A DNA stretch of 37,086 bases. Source: Terriglobia bacterium. GTDB taxonomy: Bacteria > Acidobacteriota > Terriglobia > UBA7540. The stretch's first letter is position 1. Every line of letters begins with the position of its first letter. The position numbers and the translations under genes are program-made. Under the pieces are notes generated by a model. The model ran no database searches, was not told the DNA's origin, and saw only the letters and a list, made by a program, of their open reading frames with translations. Where the stretch lies: NCBI GenBank assembly GCA_030040995.1, contig JASHOS010000013.1, positions 1 to 37,086 on the forward strand. Direction: 5' to 3'. Shown in pieces: positions 8,108 through 14,699 of this stretch.

Positions 8108-9115
8108 ATGGCAGTGAAGTTTCGCGACTATTACGAAGCTCTGGGCGTTCCCCGGAACGCGAGCCAGGATGAGATCAAGCGGGCGTATCGAAAGCTTGCC
8201 CGCAAGCTCCACCCGGATGTTAACCCCGGCGATAGGGCAGCGGAGGAACGCTTCAAGGAGATCAATGAAGCTAACGAGGTACTCTCCGATCCGGAGAAGC
8301 GGCGGCGCTACGATGAGTTGGGCGCAAACTGGAAGGCCGGAATGGACTTCACGCCGCCGCCCCGAGAAGGAGAACCCTTCCGGGAACAGGCGGGGGGCAC
8401 GGGCGAGCCATTTCGGGGCAGTGATCGTTTCAGCGACTTTTTCGATACAATCTTTGGAGGCCGCGGCGGCGGCGCCGGTTTTAACTTCTCCGCACGCGGC
8501 GCCGACGTGGAATCGGATGTTTCGATTTCACTCCAAGAGGCCCACCACGGCACGCAACGGGTGGTGCGCATTCCCATGGAAGAACCCTGCCCGGCGTGCG
8601 GCGGATCAGGAACGAAGGACGGTAAAGCATGCCCTGTTTGCGGCGGAAGTGGCACGCAGACCAGAGTTGAGAGCTTTACTGTGAATATCCCTAGAGGTGT
8701 TCAGGATGAATCGGTAATCCGTGTACCGCGCAAGGGGGGTGCAGGATTAGGCGGTGGTTCGCGTGGCGATCTCTACTTCCGCGTTCACATTCAGCCGGAT
8801 GAGCGCTTGCGCCTTCGGAATGGCAGCGACACCGAGCTTGAGGTGCCCGTGGCTCCTTGGGAAGTGGTCCTCGGAAGCACGGTAAGTGTGCCGACACTGG
8901 ATGGGAGTGTCGAGATGCGCGTTCCGCCGGGCAGCCAGGGAGGTCAGATCCTGCGTTTGCGGGGCAAGGGCCTCGCAAAGCCGGGTGGCGGCCAGGGCGA
9001 TCAGTATGTTCGCCTCAAGATCGTCGTGCCTTCGAAGCCGACTGATAAGGAAGTCGAACTGATGCGGAAGCTGGCGGCCGATTCGGACTTCCACCCACGG
9101 AAGTCCTGGAACTGA
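8108..9115 (+). CDS. DnaJ/CbpA-type co-chaperone with a reduced zinc centre
   Basis: 335 residues. An N-terminal J domain (about 5-70) carries the Hsp70-stimulating HPD at 35-37. A Gly/Phe-rich linker follows ([16 protein letters not shown], near residues 117-132). The substrate-binding C-terminal domains come next ([21 protein letters not shown]...; [22 protein letters not shown]). Between linker and C-terminal domain there are only two CxxCxG motifs (CPACGGSG and CPVCGGSG), whereas classical DnaJ has four; this leaves four cysteines, enough for one zinc. It is therefore intermediate between DnaJ and CbpA. The gene is followed after 8 bp by a cbpM-like modulator, supporting a CbpA-type role with DnaK. 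No dnaK or grpE is in the window. The ATG lacks a visible Shine-Dalgarno. Confidence 0.88.
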   Translation: MAVKFRDYYEALGVPRNASQDEIKRAYRKLARKLHPDVNPGDRAAEERFKEINEANEVLSDPEKRRRYDELGANWKAGMDFTPPPREGEPFREQAGGTGEPFRGSDRFSDFFDTIFGGRGGGAGFNFSARGADVESDVSISLQEAHHGTQRVVRIPMEEPCPACGGSGTKDGKACPVCGGSGTQTRVESFTVNIPRGVQDESVIRVPRKGGAGLGGGSRGDLYFRVHIQPDERLRLRNGSDTELEVPVAPWEVVLGSTVSVPTLDGSVEMRVPPGSQGGQILRLRGKGLAKPGGGQGDQYVRLKIVVPSKPTDKEVELMRKLAADSDFHPRKSWN

Positions 9116-9123
9116 GGTGGACG

Positions 9124-9450
9124 ATGGCTGATAAAGAGCCCGAGGTGATTCACTGGCGAACGGAATATTCCCTGCTGACCCTGGAAGAACTGGCCGGCAC
9201 GGCGGGCTTGGTCCCGGAACTGGTCGAGAAGTTTATCGATTACGGGCTGGTTGAGCCCGCGAGCGCCGCAGGTCCTCAGCCGTTGTTCCATGTATCCTCA
9301 GTCGAGCGCCTGCGGCGCGTCATGCGCTTAAGGCGTGACCTCGGCGTGAACCTGGAGGGTGTTGCTGTGATCCTGGAAATGAGAGATCGCATGGAGAACC
9401 TGCGAAAAGAGCTGAATCGGTTGCGCAGGAGGTTCGGCTTAGCGGAATGA
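9124..9450 (+). CDS. cbpM: CbpM-like MerR-type chaperone modulator
   Basis: 108 residues. The segment at about 15-90 follows the MerR/CbpM pattern: a hydrophobic start (YSLLTLEELAGTAGLVPELV), the FIDYGLVEP turn, FHVSSVERLRRVMRLRRDLGVNLEGVAVILEM, then a C-terminal coiled coil (RDRMENLRKELNRLRRRFG). In E. coli CbpM binds the J domain of CbpA and inhibits it. The tight spacing after the dnaJ-like gene fits the same pairing. A HspR-like repressor is the other possibility, because HspR is also a MerR-type protein next to dnaJ; the short length and the poor DNA-recognition region favour CbpM. Confidence 0.72.
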   Translation: MADKEPEVIHWRTEYSLLTLEELAGTAGLVPELVEKFIDYGLVEPASAAGPQPLFHVSSVERLRRVMRLRRDLGVNLEGVAVILEMRDRMENLRKELNRLRRRFGLAE

Positions 9451-9472
9451 TGTGAGCCCAAGGAGTCATGCA

Positions 9473-9709
9473 TCAAGGATCGTCGGGAAGGCGGCGGATC
9501 GCATAAGCAATTTGCTCGTTCGCTGGTGCTCCGCAGGCAGCGGACCAGTACCCTTCGAAGCCTTCTCCCATTGGATTGATCGGCATAATAGCCCACGTAT
9601 CCGGGTGACAGTCGATTGCTGACCGCACCTCCTCCTTTAGCCGCTTTTCGAACGGCTCCAGGCGGACGAATCGACCTTTAAGAAGCCGCGCTACGACGTT
9701 CATCAACAC
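9473..9709 (-). pseudogene. GNAT acetyltransferase, truncated N-terminal fragment
   Basis: 78 codons whose residues 10-75 look like the start of a RimJ/RimL-type N-acetyltransferase: LKGRFVRLEPFEKRL..., WAIMPINPMGEGFEGYW and then QIAYAIRRL, where the family normally has ..FAIR....G.(I/V)VG. The frame stops immediately after this beta strand, so the acetyl-CoA-binding half is missing, and the intact cbpM gene lies directly beyond. It is probably a decayed fragment rather than a working gene. Confidence 0.5.
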
Positions 9710-9913
9710 CCCTGAGGTCGAGTTCCAACTGCGCGACGATCACCGCGATCGCTGTCGGAACGACTTATTGCCCGTGGTGCTTGCACCCGCCGTGCAGCGA
9801 TTGACACCGCAGCAGTTAGCGTGACAGCCGGTGATCACTGAGCTCTCATGGAGACGCCAGCAAGGGACCGGAAATCCGCGTAATTCGGCGCTTGCGGCGA
9901 GGACCTCCCACGC

Positions 9914-9942
9914 TTGACATCATGATTTCGAAAACATAGCAT
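9914..9942 (+). promoter_or_regulatory. vapBC promoter with overlapping palindromic operator
   Basis: A perfect -35 TTGACA (9914-9919) is followed after 17 bp by TAGCAT (9937-9942). The expected transcript start coincides with the GTG start codon of vapB at 9949, implying a leaderless message. A 16-bp near-palindrome at 9922-9937 (ATGATTTCGAAAACAT; 14 of 16 positions symmetric) fills the spacer, the position expected for autorepression by VapB-VapC. Nothing recognisable lies in 9710-9913. Confidence 0.55.
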
Positions 9943-9948
9943 CAAGAT

Positions 9949-10194
9949 GTGCGCACCACTCTCACTCTCGATGACGACGTCGCCGCCAAGCTGCGAGCCG
10001 AAACACGGGATTCTGGCGAGTCCTTTAAGCAAGTCGTGAACCGCGTCCTCCGTCTGGGCCTCCACTCCCAGACCCGGTTGCAAGGCCTCGCCCCCTTCAA
10101 GGTCAAGCCATTCAACATGGGACTGCGGCCGGGATTGAACCTTGATGATGTCTGGGGACTCATTGATCTCCTGGACGACCTGGACCGCCGATGA
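9949..10194 (+). CDS. vapB: VapB-type antitoxin
   Basis: 81 residues starting at GTG: a short beta strand RTTLTLDDDVAAKLRAE followed by helices (GESFKQVVNRVLRLGL), the ribbon-helix-helix form of VapB antitoxins that bind DNA as dimers. The acidic C-terminus (LNLDDVWGLIDLLDDLDRR) is the usual toxin-wrapping tail. It overlaps the downstream PIN toxin by 4 bp (ATGA at 10191-10194), giving translational coupling. A strong promoter and operator lie directly upstream. Confidence 0.85.
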   Translation: MRTTLTLDDDVAAKLRAETRDSGESFKQVVNRVLRLGLHSQTRLQGLAPFKVKPFNMGLRPGLNLDDVWGLIDLLDDLDRR

Positions 10195-10640
10195 TCTTGA
10201 TTGACGCTAACCTTCTGCTTTACGCGTACGACGACCATTCGCCCCATCACGCCGCTGCCCGCCGCTGGCTTGAACGGACGCTCTCAGGCCCCGAGCCGGC
10301 AGCCCTTTCGTGGACCATCCTGCTGACCTTTCTCCGTTTGGCAACTGATCCGCGTGTTTTCCAGCAACCGCTTTCCATGTCCCGGGCCACCGAGGTTGTG
10401 GCGGGCTGGCTGGGCAGCTCGCGCTTTACGGTGCTCCAGGCTGGAGAGCGCCATTGGGAAATCCTCCGACGCACCCTGATAGATGGACAAGCGTCGGGCA
10501 AACTCGTAATGGACGCACATCTGGGAGCACTCGCCATTGAACACGGAGCCACGCTGGCCAGCGCTGATCGCGATTTCATACGTTTTCCGGGATTGCGCAT
10601 TTTAAATCCTCTCCAAGTCGCGGACGGGCCTTATGAATAG
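10191..10640 (+). CDS. vapC: VapC-type PIN-domain toxin ribonuclease
   Basis: 149 residues covering one PIN domain. It begins MILIDANLLLYAYD with catalytic D5, has further acidic residues in VMDAHLGALAIEHG (D108) and ends with ASADRDFIRFPGL (D126, D128). This matches the metal-binding set of VapC toxins, which cut RNA, often tRNA. Length and full motif set suggest an intact toxin. It is paired with vapB through an overlapping stop/start. A second, truncated vapC remnant lies shortly downstream (10799-11077). Confidence 0.87.
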   Translation: MILIDANLLLYAYDDHSPHHAAARRWLERTLSGPEPAALSWTILLTFLRLATDPRVFQQPLSMSRATEVVAGWLGSSRFTVLQAGERHWEILRRTLIDGQASGKLVMDAHLGALAIEHGATLASADRDFIRFPGLRILNPLQVADGPYE

Positions 10641-10681
10641 GGGTTTCGCTTTCCCGAAGTTTCATTTGCGACCTTCACCGT

Positions 10682-10790
10682 TCATTTCGCTCCCGCTAAC
10701 AGCGCCAGCTCGCGCCATTTCCAGAAACAATCCACGTTGCGAAAACCTATTCGCTTGAGCCAGTCCAACTGTATCTCAACTGAGACACAT
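10682..10790 (-). pseudogene. SAM-dependent methyltransferase, C-terminal fragment
   Basis: Minus-strand codons ending at 10682 encode [33 protein letters not shown], written here by parts: [12 protein letters not shown], then [14 protein letters not shown]. This is the pattern found at the very end of class I SAM methyltransferases (Q..WL...GF.DVDC.WKW...AL..G.K). Upstream of about 10790 the similarity stops and a vapC remnant on the other strand begins, so only the last 33 codons survive. Confidence 0.55.
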
Positions 10791-10798
10791 TGATTTGA

Positions 10799-11077
10799 GG
10801 CATCTTCCTGCTCGTTGCTGTTCGCTGCCAGCGTCTCGATTCTCAAGACGCGCGGCAATTTCTTGAGGACCTGGATTCTCTCCCGATTCAAATAGAGGCA
10901 ATGACGCAAAAGCTTCTCCGTTTGCACATTCTTCCACTCGCACAGCAACACGGACTGACGATCTATGACGCGGCGTATCTTGAACTGGCCATACGGCACG
11001 GCGTACCGCTGGCAACGCTTGACGACGATTTGCGCAAAGCTGCACGCGCCTCAGCACTTTCTCTAGGCGAAGCATAA
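10799..11077 (+). pseudogene. vapC remnant (PIN domain, 5' end missing)
   Basis: The plus frame from 10799 (after an in-frame TGA at 10796-10798) to the TAA at 11075-11077 encodes a PIN-domain C-terminal part: [16 protein letters not shown], then [20 protein letters not shown] and [15 protein letters not shown]. These carry the YDAAY and TLD motifs of VapC. The N-terminal strand with the first catalytic Asp is absent, and no vapB partner precedes it. It belongs to a different VapC subtype from the intact copy at 10191-10640, so it is not a simple duplication. Confidence 0.75.
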
Positions 11078-11150
11078 TCTTGGGCGAGCTTAACCCGATT
11101 CATATTCTCTCGCAGCGTAGCTGTAGCTCAGCGTTCTTCAAATAAATCAG

Positions 11151-11819
11151 CTATTGATGCGCCGGTGAAATCCGGGCGGTCACAATGCGGTCGAGCATGG
11201 GGAAATCTCTCTCGAGATAAGCGTTGCCGTCACGCTGAATCATAGATTGATCGGGCCCGTTCCCCTGCGGCGCGCCTTCGCCGTAGCCGCTATACAGCGA
11301 GTCCACGACATTCATTCCCTGGACTACTTGGCCGAAGGCAGAAAATCCCTGAGAATCCAGTGCGGCGTTGTCGTGAAGGTTGATGAAGACTTGGGTGGTG
11401 CGCGTGTTCGGTCCACCGGTCGCAAACGTAATGTAGCCACGCAGATTACTTTTGGTCACCGGGTCGTCAGGGATGGTGGCGTTCACCCACGCGCGCGAGA
11501 TTCTTGGGTTCGGGCTGATTCCGAACTGCACCACGAAGCCCGGAAGGACGCGGAAGAAGCTCGCGCCGTCATAAAAATGCTCCCTGACCAGATTGTAGAA
11601 ACGGTCGGCTCCGTGCGGCGCCCAGGCGCGCGTCACCTGGACGACAAAGACGCCCTTTGTGGTCTGGAAGCTTGCGTCGTAGACGGCGGGCGACTCTGCC
11701 CGCAGCTCGGCCGGATGGAGGAGAATGGTGTTGACTTCTCGCGCCCGGCTTGAACAACGTGCCAGGCCTAAGACCGCGATGACTGATCCTAAGATCAGTA
11801 TGAAAACGGAGATTCGCAT
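11151..11819 (-). CDS. Cyclophilin-type peptidyl-prolyl cis-trans isomerase, exported
   Basis: 222 residues. Residues 1-22 are a hydrophobic signal segment ending near a Cys (LGLARC); the Arg before it makes a lipoprotein signal doubtful, so a periplasmic or membrane-anchored enzyme is likely. The cyclophilin domain (about 45-200) shows FYNLVREHFYDGASFFRVLPGF, containing the catalytic-Arg motif (FFR where FHR is usual), then ITFATGGPNTRTTQVFINL and FSAFGQVVQGMNVVD. The role would be proline isomerisation during folding of exported proteins. It is a minus-strand gene, with repeat elements B and A filling the upstream gap to waaF. The sequence 11078-11150 downstream contains only a degenerate piece resembling the GTAGCGCAG repeats. 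Confidence 0.87.
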   Translation of the reverse strand: MRISVFILILGSVIAVLGLARCSSRAREVNTILLHPAELRAESPAVYDASFQTTKGVFVVQVTRAWAPHGADRFYNLVREHFYDGASFFRVLPGFVVQFGISPNPRISRAWVNATIPDDPVTKSNLRGYITFATGGPNTRTTQVFINLHDNAALDSQGFSAFGQVVQGMNVVDSLYSGYGEGAPQGNGPDQSMIQRDGNAYLERDFPMLDRIVTARISPAHQ

Positions 11820-11890
11820 TTTTTCACTCTTTCCACGTTCTTAGCAAGATTTCGCACTAGGGACGGCACTCCTCAGCAATCCTTGTGAGC

Positions 11891-12052
11891 ACCCCCCTCA
11901 CCCGCCTGCGGGCAGGAGCCGCTCCGTCGCTGAAGCTCTGGAGCGTAAGCGACCTTCGGTGGGCGCAGGCCCGGCCCGCGCCGGCTAGAGAAAGCGCCGG
12001 CCGCGGTCCACCCTCTCCCGTAAGCGGGAGAGGGCTGAATTCAGAGTGAGGG
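11891..12052. repeat. Palindromic repeat B, copy 1
   Basis: Starts ACCCCCCTCACCCGCC and ends near GTGAGGG, an imperfect inverted pair. Inside it has CTCTCCCG...CGGGAGAGGG and a GCGCCGG-rich hairpin. Copies 2 and 3 are at 19491-19665 and 21491-21602 with long identical stretches (for example GACCTTCGGTGGGCGCAGGC in copies 1 and 2). Confidence 0.75.
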
Positions 12053-12063
12053 CGCGTCGTTAC

Positions 12064-12090
12064 GTCACGACCGAAGTCGTGCCCTGATAC
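12064..12090. repeat. Single palindrome related to element D
   Basis: CACGAC CGAA GTCGTG followed by CCCTGATAC. Element D (14473-14634) has the same form at its right end, GGCACGAC TAAA GTCGTGCC then CTGATAC. Confidence 0.5.
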
Positions 12091-12100
12091 ACCGCCGAAG

Positions 12101-12169
12101 TGACGCTGCGGCTTTTTCGTGCAATGACAAACCGCAGGGCTATAAAGCGAGCCCTGCGCTACAAAAACG
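12101..12169. repeat. Element A fragment (copy 3), providing the stop codon of waaF
   Basis: Matches the internal part of element A (CTGCGGCTTTTTCGTGCA...GAGCCCTGCGCTACAAAAACG) but lacks both terminal repeats. It contains the second hairpin, GCAGGGCT...AGCCCTGC. The waaF stop codon (12159-12161) lies within it. Confidence 0.7.
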
Positions 12170-13274
12170 ATTGCCGCCCGCGGGCGGGGCGGTCGAACGT
12201 GATCCCCAATTCTTTCACCATCTCGAGCGCGGCCCGGTACGCCGTTGTCACCGTGACTCCCTCCATGCAACGAAAATCAATCGGACACACTCGCAGGCCG
12301 CAGGGATTGCACTCGACCGTGTGCTGGACAGCCATCGCATAAGGTCCCAGCGGTCCCGTGGCATGGTAGTCGGTCGAACCAAAAATGGCTATAACCGGCA
12401 GACCTAGGGCGGAGGCGATGTGCATGGAACCCGAATCATTCGTGATCACCAGCCGGCACCGTTCCAGCAGTGCCATCGACTGGTCCAATGTTGCCTCGCC
12501 CGCAACGACGCTCGGTGTGTGGCTCATTTCCTGAGCGACTTCCTCCGCCAATTGTTTTTCGGCGCGAGAGCCAAAAATGAGCACATCAGCGTTGAGCGCC
12601 GCGATCAGGCGGTCTGCCAAGCCGGCAAAGCGACTGGCCGGCCAGCGCTTTGCCGGGCCAAACGAAGCGCCAGGAACGAGCCCCACCAGGAATCTTGGCC
12701 CGTGCAGTCCTAGGGACTGCAGATAACTCTCTGCCCAGGATTTCTCCTCGCGCGTAATCTCCAGCCAAGCCTCGTCCAGGGCGCGCGACGGCTCAGGCCG
12801 GGCAATCAGGCCGCACCGGAACAGCAGATGCAGGTAGTAGAAGGCTTGATGGCCGTATAGCGCTGGCGGCGGGGCCTCGATGGCTTCGGTGAGCAGGGTT
12901 GCGCGCGCGTCACGCGCGTACCCGATCCGATGTGGGATTCCGGCACGCCAGGCCATCCACGCCGCGTGAAAAGCGTTCTGGAAAAGAATGGCGCCATCAA
13001 ATTGCTCGGCCCGCAATTGCGCAATCAACCGGCCGAATCCACGCGAGCCTCGATGTTCACCCTCGGGATCGTACTCGATGAGGCGCCCGATTCCAGGATA
13101 ATGGCTATAGACGCCGCTCACCCACGATTTCGCCACGAGGACAATTTCTGCCGTGGGGAACCGCGCTTGCAGCGCCGCGAGGGCCGGCAAGGAGATTACC
13201 GCGTCGCCAATCCAATTGGTGGCGCGCACCATAATCTTGCGAGGCTCCTTCAAGCGGCTTCCGCGGATGATCAT
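12159..13274 (-). CDS. waaF: LPS heptosyltransferase (glycosyltransferase family 9)
   Basis: 371 residues. The N-terminus VRATNWIGDAVISLPALAAL is the hallmark of ADP-heptose:LPS heptosyltransferases, where the Asp-containing loop binds the acceptor. The C-terminal donor-binding half has VPGASFGPAKRWPASRFAGL and ITNDSGSMHIASALGLPVIA followed by FGSTD, all typical of GT9. It transfers heptose to the inner core of lipopolysaccharide on the cytoplasmic face of the inner membrane. It starts 12 bp after the Gfo/Idh/MocA stop, suggesting co-transcription. The start may instead be the internal ATG at 13232 (MVRATNW), which has GGAG upstream. The last residues come from repeat A copy 3. Confidence 0.85.
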   Translation of the reverse strand: MIIRGSRLKEPRKIMVRATNWIGDAVISLPALAALQARFPTAEIVLVAKSWVSGVYSHYPGIGRLIEYDPEGEHRGSRGFGRLIAQLRAEQFDGAILFQNAFHAAWMAWRAGIPHRIGYARDARATLLTEAIEAPPPALYGHQAFYYLHLLFRCGLIARPEPSRALDEAWLEITREEKSWAESYLQSLGLHGPRFLVGLVPGASFGPAKRWPASRFAGLADRLIAALNADVLIFGSRAEKQLAEEVAQEMSHTPSVVAGEATLDQSMALLERCRLVITNDSGSMHIASALGLPVIAIFGSTDYHATGPLGPYAMAVQHTVECNPCGLRVCPIDFRCMEGVTVTTAYRAALEMVKELGITFDRPARGRQSFL

Positions 13275-13286
13275 AAAACAGGCTGA

Positions 13287-14372
13287 TCAGGCATTAAGCC
13301 AGAGGTTCACCGGAACCTGGTCCGGATGCTCCGGTTTGTAGGGCCAGGTGATGCGGCGTCCGGCGCCCGCGGATTCGTAGGCGGCATAAATAATCTCCAA
13401 CGTGATGCGGCCATCTTCTCCCGTCTCTTGCGGTTTTTTGTCATCCAGAATGCACCGGATGAAATGCCGCATTTCATGGGGAAATCCGTAGATGTGCGCC
13501 TCATCAAACACGGTGAAGGTCCAGCCCTTCGTTTCGCCCGCCTTCTCGACGGCGTATCCGTATCCCTTGGCGCTGTATGTCTCCATGGAGCTGCCATGCA
13601 GCAGGTCGCAATAAATCACGCCATCGAGACCGTAAAGCTCCATCCGGTCGTCCATGCCTCCCTGCTTGGCCCAACTGTTCTCGATGACGGCGATTGCTCC
13701 GCCTTCAAATTCGAGAATAATTACCGAGTTGTCCTCTCCCCGTGTCCGTTGGGTATGGAGCACGCGCTGGCAATGCGCAAGCACACTTTTAGGCCGAGGC
13801 TTGCCATACATCCAGCGGGCCCACTCGATGCCGTGGCATCCCATATCCATGATCGAGCCACCGCCGGAGCGGCTCACATCATAGAACCAGGCCGCGTGGG
13901 GGCCGGAGTGTTTTTCGCTCTGCTTCACCATATAGAGCTTGCCGATGGCGTTCTCATCAACGAGCTGCTTGGCGCGGCCGTACTTCGGCGAAAAGCAAAT
14001 CGTTTCCGCATACATCAGTTTCACGTTGTGCTGCTTGCATGCCTCGATCATGGCGTCGGCGTCCGCCAGAGTGTGGGCGAGGGGCTTTTCAAGGATGACG
14101 TGTTTGCCCGCCTGGGCGGCGGCCACAACCACTTGCCGGTGCAAGTCATTCGGAATGCCAACCACCACCACGTCCACGTCCTTGCGCTCGACAAGTTTGC
14201 GATAGTCGGTGGTCGTCCAGGGAATGTTCCACTTTCGTCCGAACTCCTGGACGTGCCGTTCCGTCGCCGAGCAGGCGGCCGTGACTTGCGCCTCCTGGAT
14301 TTCCCGCAAAGCTTCCGCATGGATCGTGGACGAGAACGCGGACCCAATAATTCCAACTCGGATTTCCTTCAT
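13287..14372 (-). CDS. Gfo/Idh/MocA-family oxidoreductase
   Basis: 361 residues. The N-terminal Rossmann fold has VGIIGSAFSSTIHAEAL, and LEKPLAH supplies the conserved EKP at 95-97 whose lysine takes part in catalysis. The C-terminal sheet domain includes GGGSIMDMGCHGIEWARWM, the D..(C/I)H pattern for substrate binding. Members oxidise sugars, inositols or sugar derivatives with NAD(P); the substrate here cannot be read from sequence. AGGAG lies 8 bp before the ATG. It precedes waaF by 12 bp, so a link to surface sugar metabolism is possible but is inference. Confidence 0.88.
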   Translation of the reverse strand: MKEIRVGIIGSAFSSTIHAEALREIQEAQVTAACSATERHVQEFGRKWNIPWTTTDYRKLVERKDVDVVVVGIPNDLHRQVVVAAAQAGKHVILEKPLAHTLADADAMIEACKQHNVKLMYAETICFSPKYGRAKQLVDENAIGKLYMVKQSEKHSGPHAAWFYDVSRSGGGSIMDMGCHGIEWARWMYGKPRPKSVLAHCQRVLHTQRTRGEDNSVIILEFEGGAIAVIENSWAKQGGMDDRMELYGLDGVIYCDLLHGSSMETYSAKGYGYAVEKAGETKGWTFTVFDEAHIYGFPHEMRHFIRCILDDKKPQETGEDGRITLEIIYAAYESAGAGRRITWPYKPEHPDQVPVNLWLNA

Positions 14373-14472
14373 TGAAATCTCCTATTCGAACGATCCTAAA
14401 TTATAGTTCACAATCACGCCAATACTGCAAAGCTCATGAATGTGGTTCCTAAAGAATGGGGGGCTGCGGCCC

Positions 14473-14634
14473 GCGGCTTTGTATCAGGGCATAGCTTCAG
14501 CTATGCCACAAGAAAAACGTAAGAACACGGGCTTTAGCCCCTGATTTTTCCGCCTTGGACGCAACAGCGGCTAAAGCCGATTTCCATTTGCCATCCATCG
14601 GCACGACTAAAGTCGTGCCCTGATACAAAGCCGC
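14473..14634. repeat. MITE-like element D with perfect 19-bp terminal inverted repeats
   Basis: The left end GCGGCTTTGTATCAGGGCA (14473-14491) is the exact reverse complement of 14616-14634. Each end runs into a hairpin: GGCATAGC/GCTATGCC with TTCA loop (14488-14506) and GGCACGAC/GTCGTGCC with TAAA loop (14600-14619). Two shorter palindromes, GGGCTTTAGCCC and CGGCTAAAGCCG, lie between. There is no coding capacity. The rest of 14373-14699 shows nothing recognisable. Confidence 0.8.
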
Positions 14635-14699
14635 CCGAAGGCCAGTAGATTTTCGATCCGGTCAGCATGACACATTCGAATTTTTTCGCAGGTTCTCTG

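Noticed and set aside
10191-11077. The second vapC as a tandem duplication of the first.
   Set aside because: Its motifs ([16 protein letters not shown]) belong to a different VapC subtype, and the N-terminal part is missing.
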